Assembly (NCBI GenBank): GCA_029582155.1
Contig: CM055911.1
Location: 22,378,014-22,442,013 of the forward strand
Reading direction: 5' to 3'
Length of the DNA stretch: 64,000 nt
Source: Panopea generosa
Taxonomy: Eukaryota; Mollusca; Bivalvia; Adapedonta; Hiatellidae
Within the stretch, counting starts at the first letter, position 1. The number at the start of each line of letters is the position of its first letter. Made by a program: the position numbers and the translations under genes. Shown piece by piece: positions 52,916 through 55,605 of this stretch. The notes under the pieces are model-generated. The model was not told the origin of the DNA. It searched no databases and saw nothing but the letters and a program-made list of their open reading frames with translations.

Positions 52916-54844
52916 TGTGTGTGTGTGTGTGTGTCATGAATTTATAACACTCCTGTACAATTAATTATGTGATAAGTTTATAAACAAGTAATATGAATTG
53001 TATAGAATGGCAGGTATGTATTTGAGTCTTGGAAAGTTGTATTTCAAGGTCAACGGATTTATTTTTTCAATACCGACGTTATTCCGAGAATGGTGTATAT
53101 ATCAATCGTGATCCATTCTCGCGAGTAACTCATGAAATAGTTTTCAGTGCCAAAAATGATTTGATTGTTAGAGCTACATGTATATAGATCTCTATTTTTA
53201 CTTATTTTCGCGTTGTGCTACGACTCCTGTTTGATATAATTTGATTACGTTTTTTTCCCTTGCAAAAAGCGCCATTTATACATAGATATTATACTTATGT
53301 TTAAATAACTAGAAGGATGGGTGTCCTCCGTGGTCAATTGTCCAAATACGCTGTCGTCTAAAGATCATCGACCTCTCTTTGACCTGTCATGTGTTGAAAA
53401 TGGCATTAAAATCAAGTAACGAAAACTACACCGCTACTCTTTTTAAAATTTCGGCAATGTCCTGTGTCCCATTAACAAAACACAAACTAAATCGCATTGT
53501 GATTTCAGATTTACAACGGATTATAATGGCTGTTTTTTTTTTCGAATGATTAGTTGATGAATGCATATTTCCAATGTAAATTATTTGCACATTGTGTTTC
53601 CGCTAAGTGGCGCCACTGTGTTACCACTAGGTGACGCTTACGCACTGACCTGTGACCCAACGCACGGATTCTGGGTTTTGTTGTCACTAGAAATATTTTA
53701 TATCGAACTACCGTAATTTTATCAGGAACACCACAATGCAAGTCTTTCTCCTGGGAAACAGCATTTAAACACCCAATTTATTCTGCTTAAAAGATTTGCT
53801 GAATCCATTATGGACTGTTGTCTGTTGCATAATACCTGCTATGGTGAACTTTATTTCCGGTACGAAAATGGTTCAGAGCAAAGTTTATGTTGTTTGATTG
53901 CGAACTCGATCTATATATACTATTTTGAACTATATATTTTTTATTCAAAGTACTTATCTGAGGTTTATCAAGATTTATTTCAAGGAAATGTGAAGTAATA
54001 GTGAAAAACTCACAGACGTCAATAACGTGTGCATGTATCCAGGCGAATGGTTCATAAACTCGTTATTGACGACGGTGAATTTTCACTTTTATGGGTAGCT
54101 TAAAAAAATGGTAGACAATGCATAAAGAATTCAAGTCTCAGACATGAAATTTTGACAGTTGAAGACAAAGAGGGCACTTTCAACGTATATAAATTTTCGT
54201 TAAAATCGGATGACATTCCTGCACTGTTTGTAGGTGAGCGATTTCAAGTCCCTGAGTGTATATAATGTGTTTGTTTGATTGAATATTTGTTAACCTGACC
54301 ACCGTTTTCTTGGATCTTGGAAGGTCTACCAATACTCGAGCACACCCATCCCCACAAGAAACAAATAACTCGAGCACACCCATCCCCACAAGAAACTAAT
54401 AACTCGAGCACACCCATCCCCACAAGAAACTAATAACTCGAGCACAGCCATCCCCACAAGAAACTAATAACTTTCCCGCTTGACAAAGTTGTGTGAGACA
54501 AATGCCAAAAGAGAGGCAATGCCATATATAAATCACCTCGGAGATCATTACCGGGCGGGGATTCGAACTCACGACCACTAGATTGATAATCAGACCAGCT
54601 ACCGACTAACCTAATATTTCCCGGCTGATTCAATATGAAAACCAATTAAACACACATGTAGGTAAAGAAAATTTTGAACGAAGAAAGGTCTCACCATCGC
54701 TGTCATTCTCGCTGCTGGACTTGTCCTCTGTCTCTTCACTTTTTGTTTTGTCTCCAACGTCTTTGTGGGATACAAGGATCAATACGACCTGCGACTTCTC
54801 ATTTTTGATTGGCACTATGTCAAGAAGGCACTTAAAGCTGTTGC
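8006..54844 (-). CDS. Elk: ELK-type voltage-gated potassium channel (KCNH3/4/8 class), 13 exons, 5' end missing
   Basis: This is the whole gene span in the window; exons are listed separately. The joined exons total 3926 nt and about 1308 residues, ordered PAS end, linker, S1-S6 with a GFG pore, C-linker, cyclic-nucleotide-binding homology domain, short coiled coil and a long disordered tail. ELK rather than EAG or ERG identity rests on [13 protein letters not shown] before S1, [20 protein letters not shown] at S1, [13 protein letters not shown] in the filter, [14 protein letters not shown] in the binding-homology domain and LPSISEDDE in the tail. The family forms tetrameric, plasma-membrane, voltage-dependent K+ channels that open at subthreshold voltages in neurons. 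Intron phases run 1,0,1,0,1,1,1,0,1,0,2,1 and all agree. Vertebrates have three paralogues (KCNH3, KCNH4, KCNH8); the sequence does not tie this gene to one of them. The start codon and first part of PAS are absent. Confidence 0.95.
9763..10937 (-). other. ELK intron between the last two exons
   Basis: The intron is 1175 nt. It contains a repeat at about 10205-10500 in which phrases such as TTTCGTGTC(C/T)GATCTGTAA and AAGGTCA recur at about 110-120 bp spacing. No exon is needed here: donor phase 1 and acceptor phase 1 match. Confidence 0.75.
10205..10500 (+). repeat. Diverged tandem repeat with AAGGTCA motifs
   Basis: At least two units share TTTCGTGTC, a GTCTGTAACTTTGTC-like stretch, and GAGGTCAAGGTCACA or a decayed form. 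AGGTCAAGGTCA is a nuclear-receptor-like direct repeat, but here it is part of a common old repeat and is not evidence of regulation. The plus frame at 10249-10497 is an accident of the repeat. Confidence 0.55.
10938..11053 (-). CDS. Elk: ELK channel exon: small basic tail exon
   Basis: The exon is 116 nt, with acceptor gctctgttttacag and donor G|gtaatg, phase 2 in and phase 1 out. It encodes (S)[20 protein letters not shown] then [18 protein letters not shown], a basic Ser/Gly-rich segment with no domain I recognise. It is required for the frame: the 12053 donor (phase 2) cannot join 9762 (phase 1 acceptor) directly, whereas this exon converts exactly one phase into the other. Splice sites, phase and the GC rise all support it. 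RRVSG and SRSS could be kinase sites, which is only inference. Confidence 0.87.
11417..11563. repeat. Long imperfect inverted repeat
   Basis: A left arm of about 43 nt (containing GTGCTTATTTATTATTGAAT and TTATTAAAC) pairs with a right arm (GTTTAATAAATTTGATAACA, AATAAGCAC) with few mismatches, around a ~60-nt centre that holds GCGAGGAGGCTCCGTCGAGC. The downstream stretch to about 11860 shares GTCATG-ATTTAT-ACACTCCTG and AATTATGTGATAA with 52935-52975. This looks like a non-autonomous element remnant of unknown class. Confidence 0.6.
12053..12297 (-). CDS. Elk: ELK channel exon: proximal C-terminal tail with LPSISEDDE motif
   Basis: The exon is 245 nt, phase 0 in and phase 2 out. The acceptor is ttatcctttaaag; the donor is CAG|gttata, a weak match to consensus. 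It encodes [20 protein letters not shown], an acidic Ser/Asp-rich stretch, [20 protein letters not shown] and [20 protein letters not shown] resembles the short conserved tail motif of ELK proteins (L-P-x-x-S-E-D). The plus-strand frame at 12126-12323 is its shadow. Both neighbouring exons join in phase. If the donor were skipped, the frame would run only about 10 more codons before a stop. Confidence 0.88.
17735..17840 (+). repeat. Dispersed repeat family G, copy 1
   Basis: It shares CTTAACTCGAACTATTTT and CCCGTCGGGTTCGAG with 55495-55605, and in reverse with 36885-36985. The source element is not recognised. The phrase looks like the end of a larger interspersed repeat. Confidence 0.55.
18150..18350 (+). 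repeat. Dispersed repeat family E, copy 1 (5'-truncated)
   Basis: It shares AGCCACATTTGAGCACGTTG, then AATGACGTCACAG, GCTATGAATTGTGGGACA, GGCATAGA-like and GATATCAGATT blocks with five other copies in the window. It carries a perfect CRE palindrome TGACGTCA and a (TGG)n expansion. No coding content or tRNA head was seen. Confidence 0.75.
18936..19150 (+). repeat. Dispersed repeat family E, copy 2
   Basis: It matches family E from CTGTAAGAACGAACCGAACT through TCGGGTCCGTTAAATA, GTTGATTGGTCAGTTGCTTC and AATGACGTGACAG to GATATCAGGTTCTGGGAT. The CRE-like site is TGACGTGA. Confidence 0.75.
19417..19651 (+). repeat. Dispersed repeat family E, copy 3
   Basis: A near full-length copy, with TCTGTAGAACGGACCCAGCT, CAATAGCAATGTTGGGAAA, GTTGATTAGTCAGTTGCTCC, GATGACGTAACAG, GCTATGAATCATGGGACAG and TTTCATTGGTGGTTAA. 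It lies 270 bp from copy 2 in the same orientation. Confidence 0.78.
19730..19850 (-). mobile_element. SINE family A, body and tail fragment
   Basis: Read on the minus strand, it matches the body of the 26281 copy (GGTATCATACCATGTG-like, ATGATACTCCAGTGTGACA, AGCGCT-like). The tRNA head is missing. Confidence 0.55.
20290..21228 (+). repeat. 37-bp minisatellite, about 25 units
   Basis: The unit is about TTGCATAGTAGTGTTTGTGT plus ACTGTGTGTTTGTTATA (37 bp). Early units are almost identical, later units drift (ACGGT for ACTGT, occasional indels). It is followed directly by an AATC simple repeat. No open frame is maintained. Confidence 0.9.
21229..21288 (+). repeat. (AATAAATC)n / (AATC)n simple repeat
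   Basis: Five AATAAATC-type units are followed by AATC units, immediately after the 37-bp minisatellite. Confidence 0.9.
21705..21840 (+). mobile_element. SINE family C fragment
   Basis: The end of a tRNA-like head (GTTGAGTTCGATTCACCGCT) is followed by CGCAGTCTCCGTGATAATT, a TGTCTCATTGTCATTCTTCT-like block and GTTGATTCAA, in the same order as the copy at 50715. Confidence 0.55.
24968..25006 (+). repeat. (TA)n simple repeat
   Basis: An uninterrupted run of about 20 TA units, with a short TATG variation upstream. Confidence 0.9.
25130..25270 (-). mobile_element. SINE family B, 3' portion
   Basis: Read on the minus strand it has GTGTCTTGCTCAA-type, CCGCATATGCG, TAGTACTTGTTCTAACC and the CGAAG/AAATAAA tail seen in the copy at 26025. 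The tRNA head is absent. Confidence 0.6.
26025..26216 (+). mobile_element. SINE family B, best-preserved copy
   Basis: The tRNA-like head has an A box (TGGTGCAGTAG) and a B box (GGGTTCGATCC), then TGTCCTTGAGCGAGACACC, a block also seen in other aquatic-animal SINEs, AGTACTGGTTCTACCCAGCG, and a tail ending AAATAAATAAGTTTAAAC. No direct target-site duplication was resolved. Other copies in the window lie on both strands. Confidence 0.8.
26281..26605 (+). mobile_element. SINE family A, best-preserved copy with tRNA-Ala-like head
   Basis: The head has an A box (TGGTCTAGTGG) and a B box (GATTCGATCC). The anticodon arm is a perfect 5-bp stem, TCCGC/GCGGA, around the loop CTCGCAT, giving anticodon CGC (Ala). 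The acceptor and T arms do not fold well enough for a functional tRNA, and the sequence continues into a ~250 bp body (CTAGAAGCTTCCTCGCTTGG, CATGATACTCCAGTGTGACA) and a CAACAACTACAAC tail. It is therefore a tRNA-derived SINE. Confidence 0.85.
27465..27650 (-). mobile_element. SINE family B copy
   Basis: On the minus strand it shows a tRNA-like head (from GTGGTCCAGTTGTAGAGC), GTCGTGGTTAGATCCTCC, GTGTCCTTGATG and the family B tail ending near AAATAAGTTTAAAC. Moderately diverged. Confidence 0.7.
28622..28842 (-). CDS. Elk: ELK channel exon: CNB-homology domain, second part, with intrinsic-ligand strand
   Basis: The exon is 221 nt, with acceptor tatatttcag and donor GAA|gtaagt, phase 1 in and phase 0 out. 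It encodes [40 protein letters not shown], then [20 protein letters not shown] and [13 protein letters not shown]. The GKGDLxGA turn and LTYxxLQCIxxKGL strand close the CNB-homology domain. The YNL triplet matches the intrinsic-ligand position described for ELK channels, where protein side chains fill the nucleotide pocket. A 16.3 kb intron follows. Confidence 0.96.
29806..29842 (+). repeat. Solitary monomer of the 31.3-32.5 kb minisatellite
   Basis: ACTATGCCTTTGAACGCAAA followed by TGACCCTGTT matches the array unit at about 32422-32452 with one substitution near the centre. It is separated from the array by 1.5 kb and a coding exon. Confidence 0.6.
29863..30098 (+). repeat. Dispersed repeat family E, copy 4
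   Basis: It matches from CGGTAGAATGGACCGAGCTC through ATTGGGTCCGTTAAATAGCA, AGCCACATTTGAGCACGTTG, GATTAGTCAGTTGCTTAAC and GCTATGAGTTGTGGAACAGG to GATATCTCAGGTTCTTGGAT. The CRE-like site is lost here (ACCACTTCACAG). Confidence 0.78.
30763..31012 (-). CDS. Elk: ELK channel exon: C-linker end and CNB-homology domain, first part
   Basis: The exon is 250 nt, with acceptor cgttttcag and donor G|gtgaat, phase 0 in and phase 1 out. It reads [40 protein letters not shown], then [20 protein letters not shown] and [17 protein letters not shown]. It covers the last C-linker helix and beta strands 1-5 of the cyclic-nucleotide-binding homology domain. In KCNH channels this fold does not respond to cyclic nucleotides in the classical way. 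FCAPGEFL with H-x-GDA is the ELK form. Confidence 0.96.
31340..32520 (+). repeat. 54/55-bp minisatellite, about 21 units, with POU octamers
   Basis: Units of about 55 bp (AATGCAAATGCTCCCTTTGG, ATGTATTCTTAATGCTATGG, AGACTATGACTTTAG) run to about 32100. A homogenised 54-bp variant (TTTGAATGCAATGGTCATGT, TGGATATATACTTAATGTTA, TGGATACTAGTGCC) follows to about 32400, and older-style units close the array. I count 15 exact ATGCAAAT octamers on the plus strand. The 54-bp units keep an 18-residue frame open, which is periodicity and not evidence of a protein. Confidence 0.93.
32813..32869. repeat. Perfect 20-bp inverted repeat (hairpin) near a splice donor
   Basis: The left arm ATGCAATAAGGTACCAAGTG at 32813-32832 is exactly complementary to the right arm at 32850-32869, with a 17-nt spacer. 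On the ELK transcript the hairpin starts 27 nt after the exon that ends at 32896, inside the intron. The arms do not resemble the neighbouring minisatellite. Confidence 0.9.
32896..32996 (-). CDS. Elk: ELK channel exon: C-linker
   Basis: The exon is 101 nt, with acceptor caatctttcag and donor GAG|gtaaac, phase 1 in and phase 0 out. The translation is [20 protein letters not shown] followed by [14 protein letters not shown], the helical C-linker of KCNH channels (KQRMxEYFQTxWSxNNGI is conserved). The donor is followed 27 nt further into the intron by a 20-bp perfect inverted repeat, listed separately. Confidence 0.95.
32997..34577 (-). other. ELK intron before the C-linker exon
   Basis: 1581 nt, phase 1 on both sides. 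Contents: a short (TC)n run near 33338, a fragment at 33445-33500 (AATGTTGGCATAATTTGTGA) resembling 52335-52385, a SINE B copy, and an ATCAT/TATTA-rich run at 34505-34570. Confidence 0.7.
34215..34395 (-). mobile_element. SINE family B copy
   Basis: On the minus strand it shows GGCACGTGGTATAGTGTTAA at the head, ATCAGTTCGATTCCCCGTCA (B box), GTGTCCTTGAGCAAGATTCT, TATGCTTAGTACTGGTTCTA and a tail near CAATGCAAAATTAA. The head and central block are well preserved, the tail less so. Confidence 0.75.
34578..34676 (-). CDS. Elk: ELK channel exon: end of S6 and start of C-linker
   Basis: The exon is 99 nt, with acceptor taccttttcag and donor G|gtaaac, phase 1 in and out. It encodes [20 protein letters not shown] and [12 protein letters not shown]. 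The S6 gate motif HAxVFGNVTAxIQRMY is shared across KCNH channels. KTKDLK begins the C-linker, which carries movement between the gate and the CNB-homology domain. The exon was found by following splice phase from its neighbours. Confidence 0.95.
34677..35767 (-). other. ELK intron within S6
   Basis: 1091 nt, phase 1 on both sides. Apart from a 51-bp triplicate at 35120-35300 it is AT-rich with no recognised feature. Confidence 0.75.
35120..35300 (+). repeat. 51-bp tandem repeat, 3.3 units
   Basis: The unit contains AATACAGATCCATGGTATAG and GATCGAACCAAACGGCAAG, followed by TTTACAATAATA. Units 2 and 3 differ by very few bases. Since 51 is divisible by 3 the plus strand stays open (17-residue unit with [12 protein letters not shown]). 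A stop soon follows, and there is no sign of expression. Confidence 0.85.
35768..35983 (-). CDS. Elk: ELK channel exon: turret, pore helix, GFG filter, start of S6
   Basis: The exon is 216 nt, with acceptor aaattatag and donor G|gtaagt, phase 1 in and out. The turret is [20 protein letters not shown] followed by [10 protein letters not shown], with a possible N-glycosylation site at NYS and a Cys at FDC. The pore helix and filter read [20 protein letters not shown], giving the GFG potassium-selectivity signature and the [14 protein letters not shown] form found in ELK channels. S6 begins [12 protein letters not shown] and finishes in the next exon. A Cys within the pore helix (FTCSS) and one in the turret are worth noting, but nothing here shows that they pair. 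Confidence 0.97.
35984..36657 (-). other. ELK intron between S5 and pore exons
   Basis: 674 nt, phase 1 on both sides, AT-rich. I see no repeat, RNA or other feature I can name. Confidence 0.75.
36658..36853 (-). CDS. Elk: ELK channel exon: S4 voltage sensor and S5
   Basis: The exon is 196 nt, with acceptor ctctctttcag and donor G|gtaagt, phase 0 in and phase 1 out. S4 reads [19 protein letters not shown], with basic residues at every third position, followed by the S4-S5 linker [11 protein letters not shown]5 is [20 protein letters not shown] and leads into [15 protein letters not shown], the start of the extracellular turret. NIT is a possible N-glycosylation sequon. The Ala after each S4 Lys/Arg triplet makes the helix slightly smaller than the Leu-rich form I know from vertebrate ELK channels. 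Confidence 0.96.
36885..36985 (-). repeat. Dispersed repeat family G, copy 2 (next to the S4 exon)
   Basis: On the minus strand it contains ACCCGTCGGGTTCGGGCCAT and GAAGTTCTACCGTATG, matching 55550-55605. It ends about 32 nt upstream of the S4 exon acceptor at 36854, so element sequence may provide part of the branch-point region. Confidence 0.55.
38040..38272 (-). mobile_element. SINE family A copy
   Basis: On the minus strand the head reads ACCGCAGTGGTGATATAGTG, GTAGAACATCCGCCTCGCTT and GATCCCAGGCCGAGTCAC. Then come the body (ACTAGAAGATTG, TAGGTCTGGTCGGTGTCG) and the ATACCATGTAGTAGTGGTAT region. The middle is rearranged relative to the copy at 26281. Confidence 0.75.
38678..38940 (+). repeat. 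Dispersed repeat family F, copy 1
   Basis: It shares an order of blocks with 54015-54262: ATGTATCCA, CGTTATTGACG, GAATTTTACTTTT-like, AAAAAATGG, AGTCTCAG-like, GACGTATATAA or AACGTATATAAA, and CTCTGAGTGTAT or CCCTGAGTGTAT. Its start contains a short inverted repeat around ATAACG/CGTTAT. Confidence 0.6.
39310..39475 (-). mobile_element. SINE family B copy
   Basis: On the minus strand it has GCGTGGTCTAGCGGTAGAGC at the head, ATTGAACTCAGGATCGGAG, GTGTCCTTGATCAAGATACT, TACTACTGGTTCTACCCAGG and the tail CACAATCGAAGTAAAATAAA. The head A box is intact and the B box is damaged. Confidence 0.75.
40629..40786 (-). CDS. Elk: ELK channel exon: S2-S3 of the voltage sensor
   Basis: The exon is 158 nt, with acceptor ttattttcag and donor GCG|gtaagt, phase 1 in and phase 0 out. 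The junction rebuilds [20 protein letters not shown], the S2 end with the Asp and FNFRT conserved in KCNH voltage sensors. It continues [20 protein letters not shown] and [18 protein letters not shown], which is S3; the acidic residue in DLLAAIPFD is the usual S3 countercharge. The same-length match to other ELK channels across the next junction (FNISA joined to KAPVHLLK) argues that no exon is missing here. Confidence 0.95.
40787..41499 (-). other. ELK intron between S1 and S2-S3 exons
   Basis: 713 nt, phase 1 on both sides, AT-rich. No further feature recognised. Confidence 0.75.
41500..41734 (-). CDS. Elk: ELK channel exon: pre-S1 and S1 segment
   Basis: The exon is 235 nt, phase 0 in and phase 1 out, with donor G|gtaaga. 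It begins [16 protein letters not shown], continues [20 protein letters not shown] and then the hydrophobic S1 ([15 protein letters not shown]), an extracellular Lys/Asp-rich loop ([11 protein letters not shown]) and the start of S2 (VVVEVLFIF). The PEYKV and KKSKFILxH blocks are typical of ELK channels. The acceptor region tttcagttcag offers two AG sites 6 nt apart (exon start 41734 or 41728), both in the same phase, so the residues FS at the start are uncertain. Confidence 0.95.
42625..42863 (+). repeat. Dispersed repeat family E, copy 5
   Basis: It matches from TAGTCTGTAGAAAATATCAA through CTGATTGGGTCCGTTAAATA, AAGCCACATTTGAGCACTTT, GATTGGTCAGTTGCTATAAC and AATGACGTCACAA to GATATCAGATTCCTTGATAG. 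It retains a perfect CRE palindrome TGACGTCA and two ATTGG (CCAAT-box complement) motifs. Confidence 0.78.
44055..44235 (-). mobile_element. SINE family C, body and tail without head
   Basis: On the minus strand it shows GACGTTGCGTCTCATTGTCA, CCGCTGATTCAAAAGGAAA, GTTAACCTTCCCGGATCCTA and the end block GATAGCCCTCAATTG-like seen in other family C copies. Confidence 0.65.
45495..45735 (-). mobile_element. SINE family C copy, close to a coding exon
   Basis: On the minus strand the tRNA-like head reads CAGGCCGGTTAGTTCAGTCG, GTAGCGCGTCTGGCTATCAA, then GTGAGTTCGAATTCCCACCT (B box). The body has GTTATCAGTTACTTGTTG and GGTTAACCTTCTAGGATACC, and the end GTTAGCCCTCAATGACATA. A poly(C) tract interrupts it. 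It lies 200 nt into the intron after the linker exon. Confidence 0.78.
45935..46116 (-). CDS. Elk: ELK channel exon: linker between PAS and S1
   Basis: The exon is 182 nt, with acceptor ccacctgcag and donor AAG|gtataa. It enters in phase 1, so G plus AA makes Glu, and leaves in phase 0. It encodes [10 protein letters not shown], an Arg/Gly-rich stretch, then [20 protein letters not shown] and [23 protein letters not shown] is a strongly conserved ELK signature just before the membrane domain. The exon is visibly GC-richer than the intron around it. The Met at 46111 is internal and not a start in the channel reading, because upstream coding sequence joins in phase. Confidence 0.93.
46646..46740 (+). 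repeat. (C)n, (CA)n and (CT)n compound microsatellite
   Basis: A run of about 14 C is followed by about 8 CA units and then about 30 CT units. Open frames crossing it in both directions are artefacts. Confidence 0.95.
47938..48155 (+). repeat. Tandem pair, about 106-bp unit
   Basis: Both units contain GATAGATACATTCAT, GTGGCAACATGGGTCA and TCCATCAGTAACAAAA with about 10 percent difference, preceded by GCA(T)(T/G)AGCAC-like and ATTATAGTTG blocks. Confidence 0.8.
48181..48223 (+). repeat. (TTTA)n simple repeat
   Basis: About ten TTTA units, at the end of the tandem pair region. Confidence 0.9.
49135..49375 (-). mobile_element. SINE family C copy
   Basis: On the minus strand it shows GTGAGTTCGAATCCCCGCCG (B box), GCGACGTGTCGCATTATCA-like, CCGCTGATTCAAGTGGGAAG, GTTATCAGTTACTTGTTG and the end GTTAGCCTTCGATGGCATAA. 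The 5' half of the tRNA head is degraded. Confidence 0.75.
50715..50990 (+). mobile_element. SINE family C, plus-strand copy
   Basis: The tRNA-like head (GGTTAGCTCCGTCGGTAGTG, CGTCTGACTATCACTCCAGG, AGACGTGAGTTTGTATCTCA) is followed by CGACCACAGTCTCCGTCATG, a GCGTCTCGTTGAATTGTTAT block, CCGCTGATTCAA, ATCAGTTATTG and the end GTTAGCCTTCGATGGCATAA. Six copies lie in this window on both strands. Confidence 0.8.
51384..51622 (+). repeat. Dispersed repeat family E, copy 6
   Basis: It matches from CTAGTCTGTAGTACGGACCC through GTTCAATAGCAATGTTGGGA, GCCCCATTTGAGCACGTTGA, TTGGTCAGTCGCTTCAAAT and AATGACGTAACAA to GGTGGTCAATAGACATGATT and GAGATATTAGGTT. Confidence 0.78.
51901..51921 (+). repeat. Run of 21 G
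   Basis: An uninterrupted G run. On the ELK sense strand it is a C run. The length may be affected by sequencing error. Confidence 0.9.
52684..52810 (+). repeat. Tandem array of CRE-like motifs (5 units, about 27 bp)
   Basis: Five units carry (T/C)GACGT(C/T)A followed by TCAAC or a variant: 52686, 52713, 52741, 52768 and about 52799. Units 3 and 4 have the perfect palindrome TGACGTCA and are spaced 27 bp. AATATATAAAC-like sequence lies between them. Confidence 0.8.
52872..52934 (+). repeat. (TG)n simple repeat
   Basis: About 30 TG units with one interruption (GGTG), preceded by TATA repeats. Confidence 0.95.
53600..53637 (+). promoter_or_regulatory. Two CTCF-like motifs, 24 bp apart
   Basis: CCGCTAAGTGGCGC (53600-53613) and CCACTAGGTGACGC (53624-53637) differ by two and one positions from the usual CCASYAGRKGGCRS core. 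AGTGGCGCCACT at 53606-53617 is also a perfect palindrome. Binding is only inferred. Confidence 0.3.
54015..54262 (+). repeat. Dispersed repeat family F, copy 2
   Basis: It matches 38678-38940 block for block. The inverted pair GACGTCAATAACG / CGTTATTGACGAC sits at its start, about 30 nt apart. SINE C sequence begins directly after it. Confidence 0.6.
54270..54625 (-). mobile_element. SINE family C copy with internal 34-bp tandem expansion
   Basis: On the minus strand it has a tRNA-like head (GTTAGTCGGTAGCTGGTCTG, ATTATCAATCTAGTGGTCGT, GAGTTCGAATCCCCGCC), and the body region AGTTTCTTGTGGGGATGGGT plus GTGCTCGAGTTATT is repeated four times at 34 bp. It lies 70 nt from the PAS exon donor. Confidence 0.8.
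54695..54844 (-). CDS. Elk: ELK channel exon: C-terminal half of the PAS domain
   Basis: The exon is 150 nt, with acceptor ttgttacag and donor G|gtgaga. It enters in phase 1 (completing a Gly) and leaves in phase 1. The translation contains [20 protein letters not shown] followed by LILVSHKD, the last beta strands of the N-terminal PAS (eag) domain, then an acidic Ser/Glu/Asp-rich linker. In KCNH channels the PAS domain contacts the CNB-homology domain and tunes deactivation. [10 protein letters not shown] followed by a V-L-x-L-VSHKD pattern is ELK-like; ERG and EAG differ here. The earlier part of PAS must be in a more 5' exon, which I did not find up to 64000. Confidence 0.93.
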
Positions 54845-54949
54845 CTGTAACAAAGAACACGTTCAGTTATTAACTTTATACATGTATACAAATGAATAAG
54901 TAAAACAAATCATATTAGTTATTCAATTATTCATTTTACACGATACTGC

Positions 54950-55113
54950 CGTGTTATTGGTCCTCCATCAAGGCAATCTGTAGTGTCCTTGAGCAAGACA
55001 CTTGTTTCCGCATCTGATTAATACTGGATTTACCCAGGAAAATTTCGAGCGTGATTTGTCTAAGCTGTAATACCTTATTTCACAATCGAAGTAAAATAGA
55101 TAAGTTTAAACTA
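54950..55113 (+). mobile_element. SINE family B, 3' portion
   Basis: AGTGTCCTTGAGCAAGACAC, TTTCCGCATCTGATTAATAC, TGGATTTACCCAGG and the tail CGAAGTAAAATAGATAAGTT. The tRNA head is absent or unrecognisable. Confidence 0.7.
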
Positions 55114-55494
55114 TTGAAAGTTTGACAATTCTTCTTTTCTACAAAAAATCAACATCTCAGACATAAGACCGTTTTATAAGACAAAATTGAGCACAGTCAG
55201 ACTTACTTTGATCCGAATGGTTTCTTTGTTAGCACACCCAAGAGTTGGAGAGTAAGAAGAAACTAATTGAATTATAGAATTCAATCAGATAATTTGATTA
55301 GTTTGATCTGATTTGATGGGAAACACACATAGTGTATCAAGAGGAGGAAATTCAATTAAGGATACGCAGAAATATGACGACATAAATTTTATTTTAGATA
55401 AATCGACCGTAGAGTTTTGTAATATGTTTTTATGGTTAGTTTAATATCAGCGGACAGAATTCCTTTGTTGATGTATATACAAATGTCATGTTCA

Positions 55495-55605
55495 TGTATG
55501 GTATGATGGTGAACAATATTTAGCTCATACAACACTTAACTCGAACTATTTTGTCCAGGCCCGTCGGGTTCGAGCCATTAAAATTCTACAGTATAGGTCT
55601 CACTT
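55495..55605 (+). repeat. Dispersed repeat family G, copy 3
   Basis: CACTTAACTCGAACTATTTT, GGCCCGTCGGGTTCGAGCCA and TTAAAATTCTACAGTATAG match the copies at 17735 and, reversed, 36885. Confidence 0.55.

Larger units (their letters stand above)
46117..54694 (-). other. 8.6 kb ELK intron between PAS and linker exons
   Basis: Phase 1 on both sides. It holds a (CA)/(CT) microsatellite, a ~105-bp tandem pair, a (TTTA)n run, SINE C copies, family E copy 6, a 21-G run, a CRE-like array, a (TG)n run, CTCF-like motifs and family F copy 2. Intervals 46800-47930 and 48300-49130 show nothing I can name. Confidence 0.7.
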
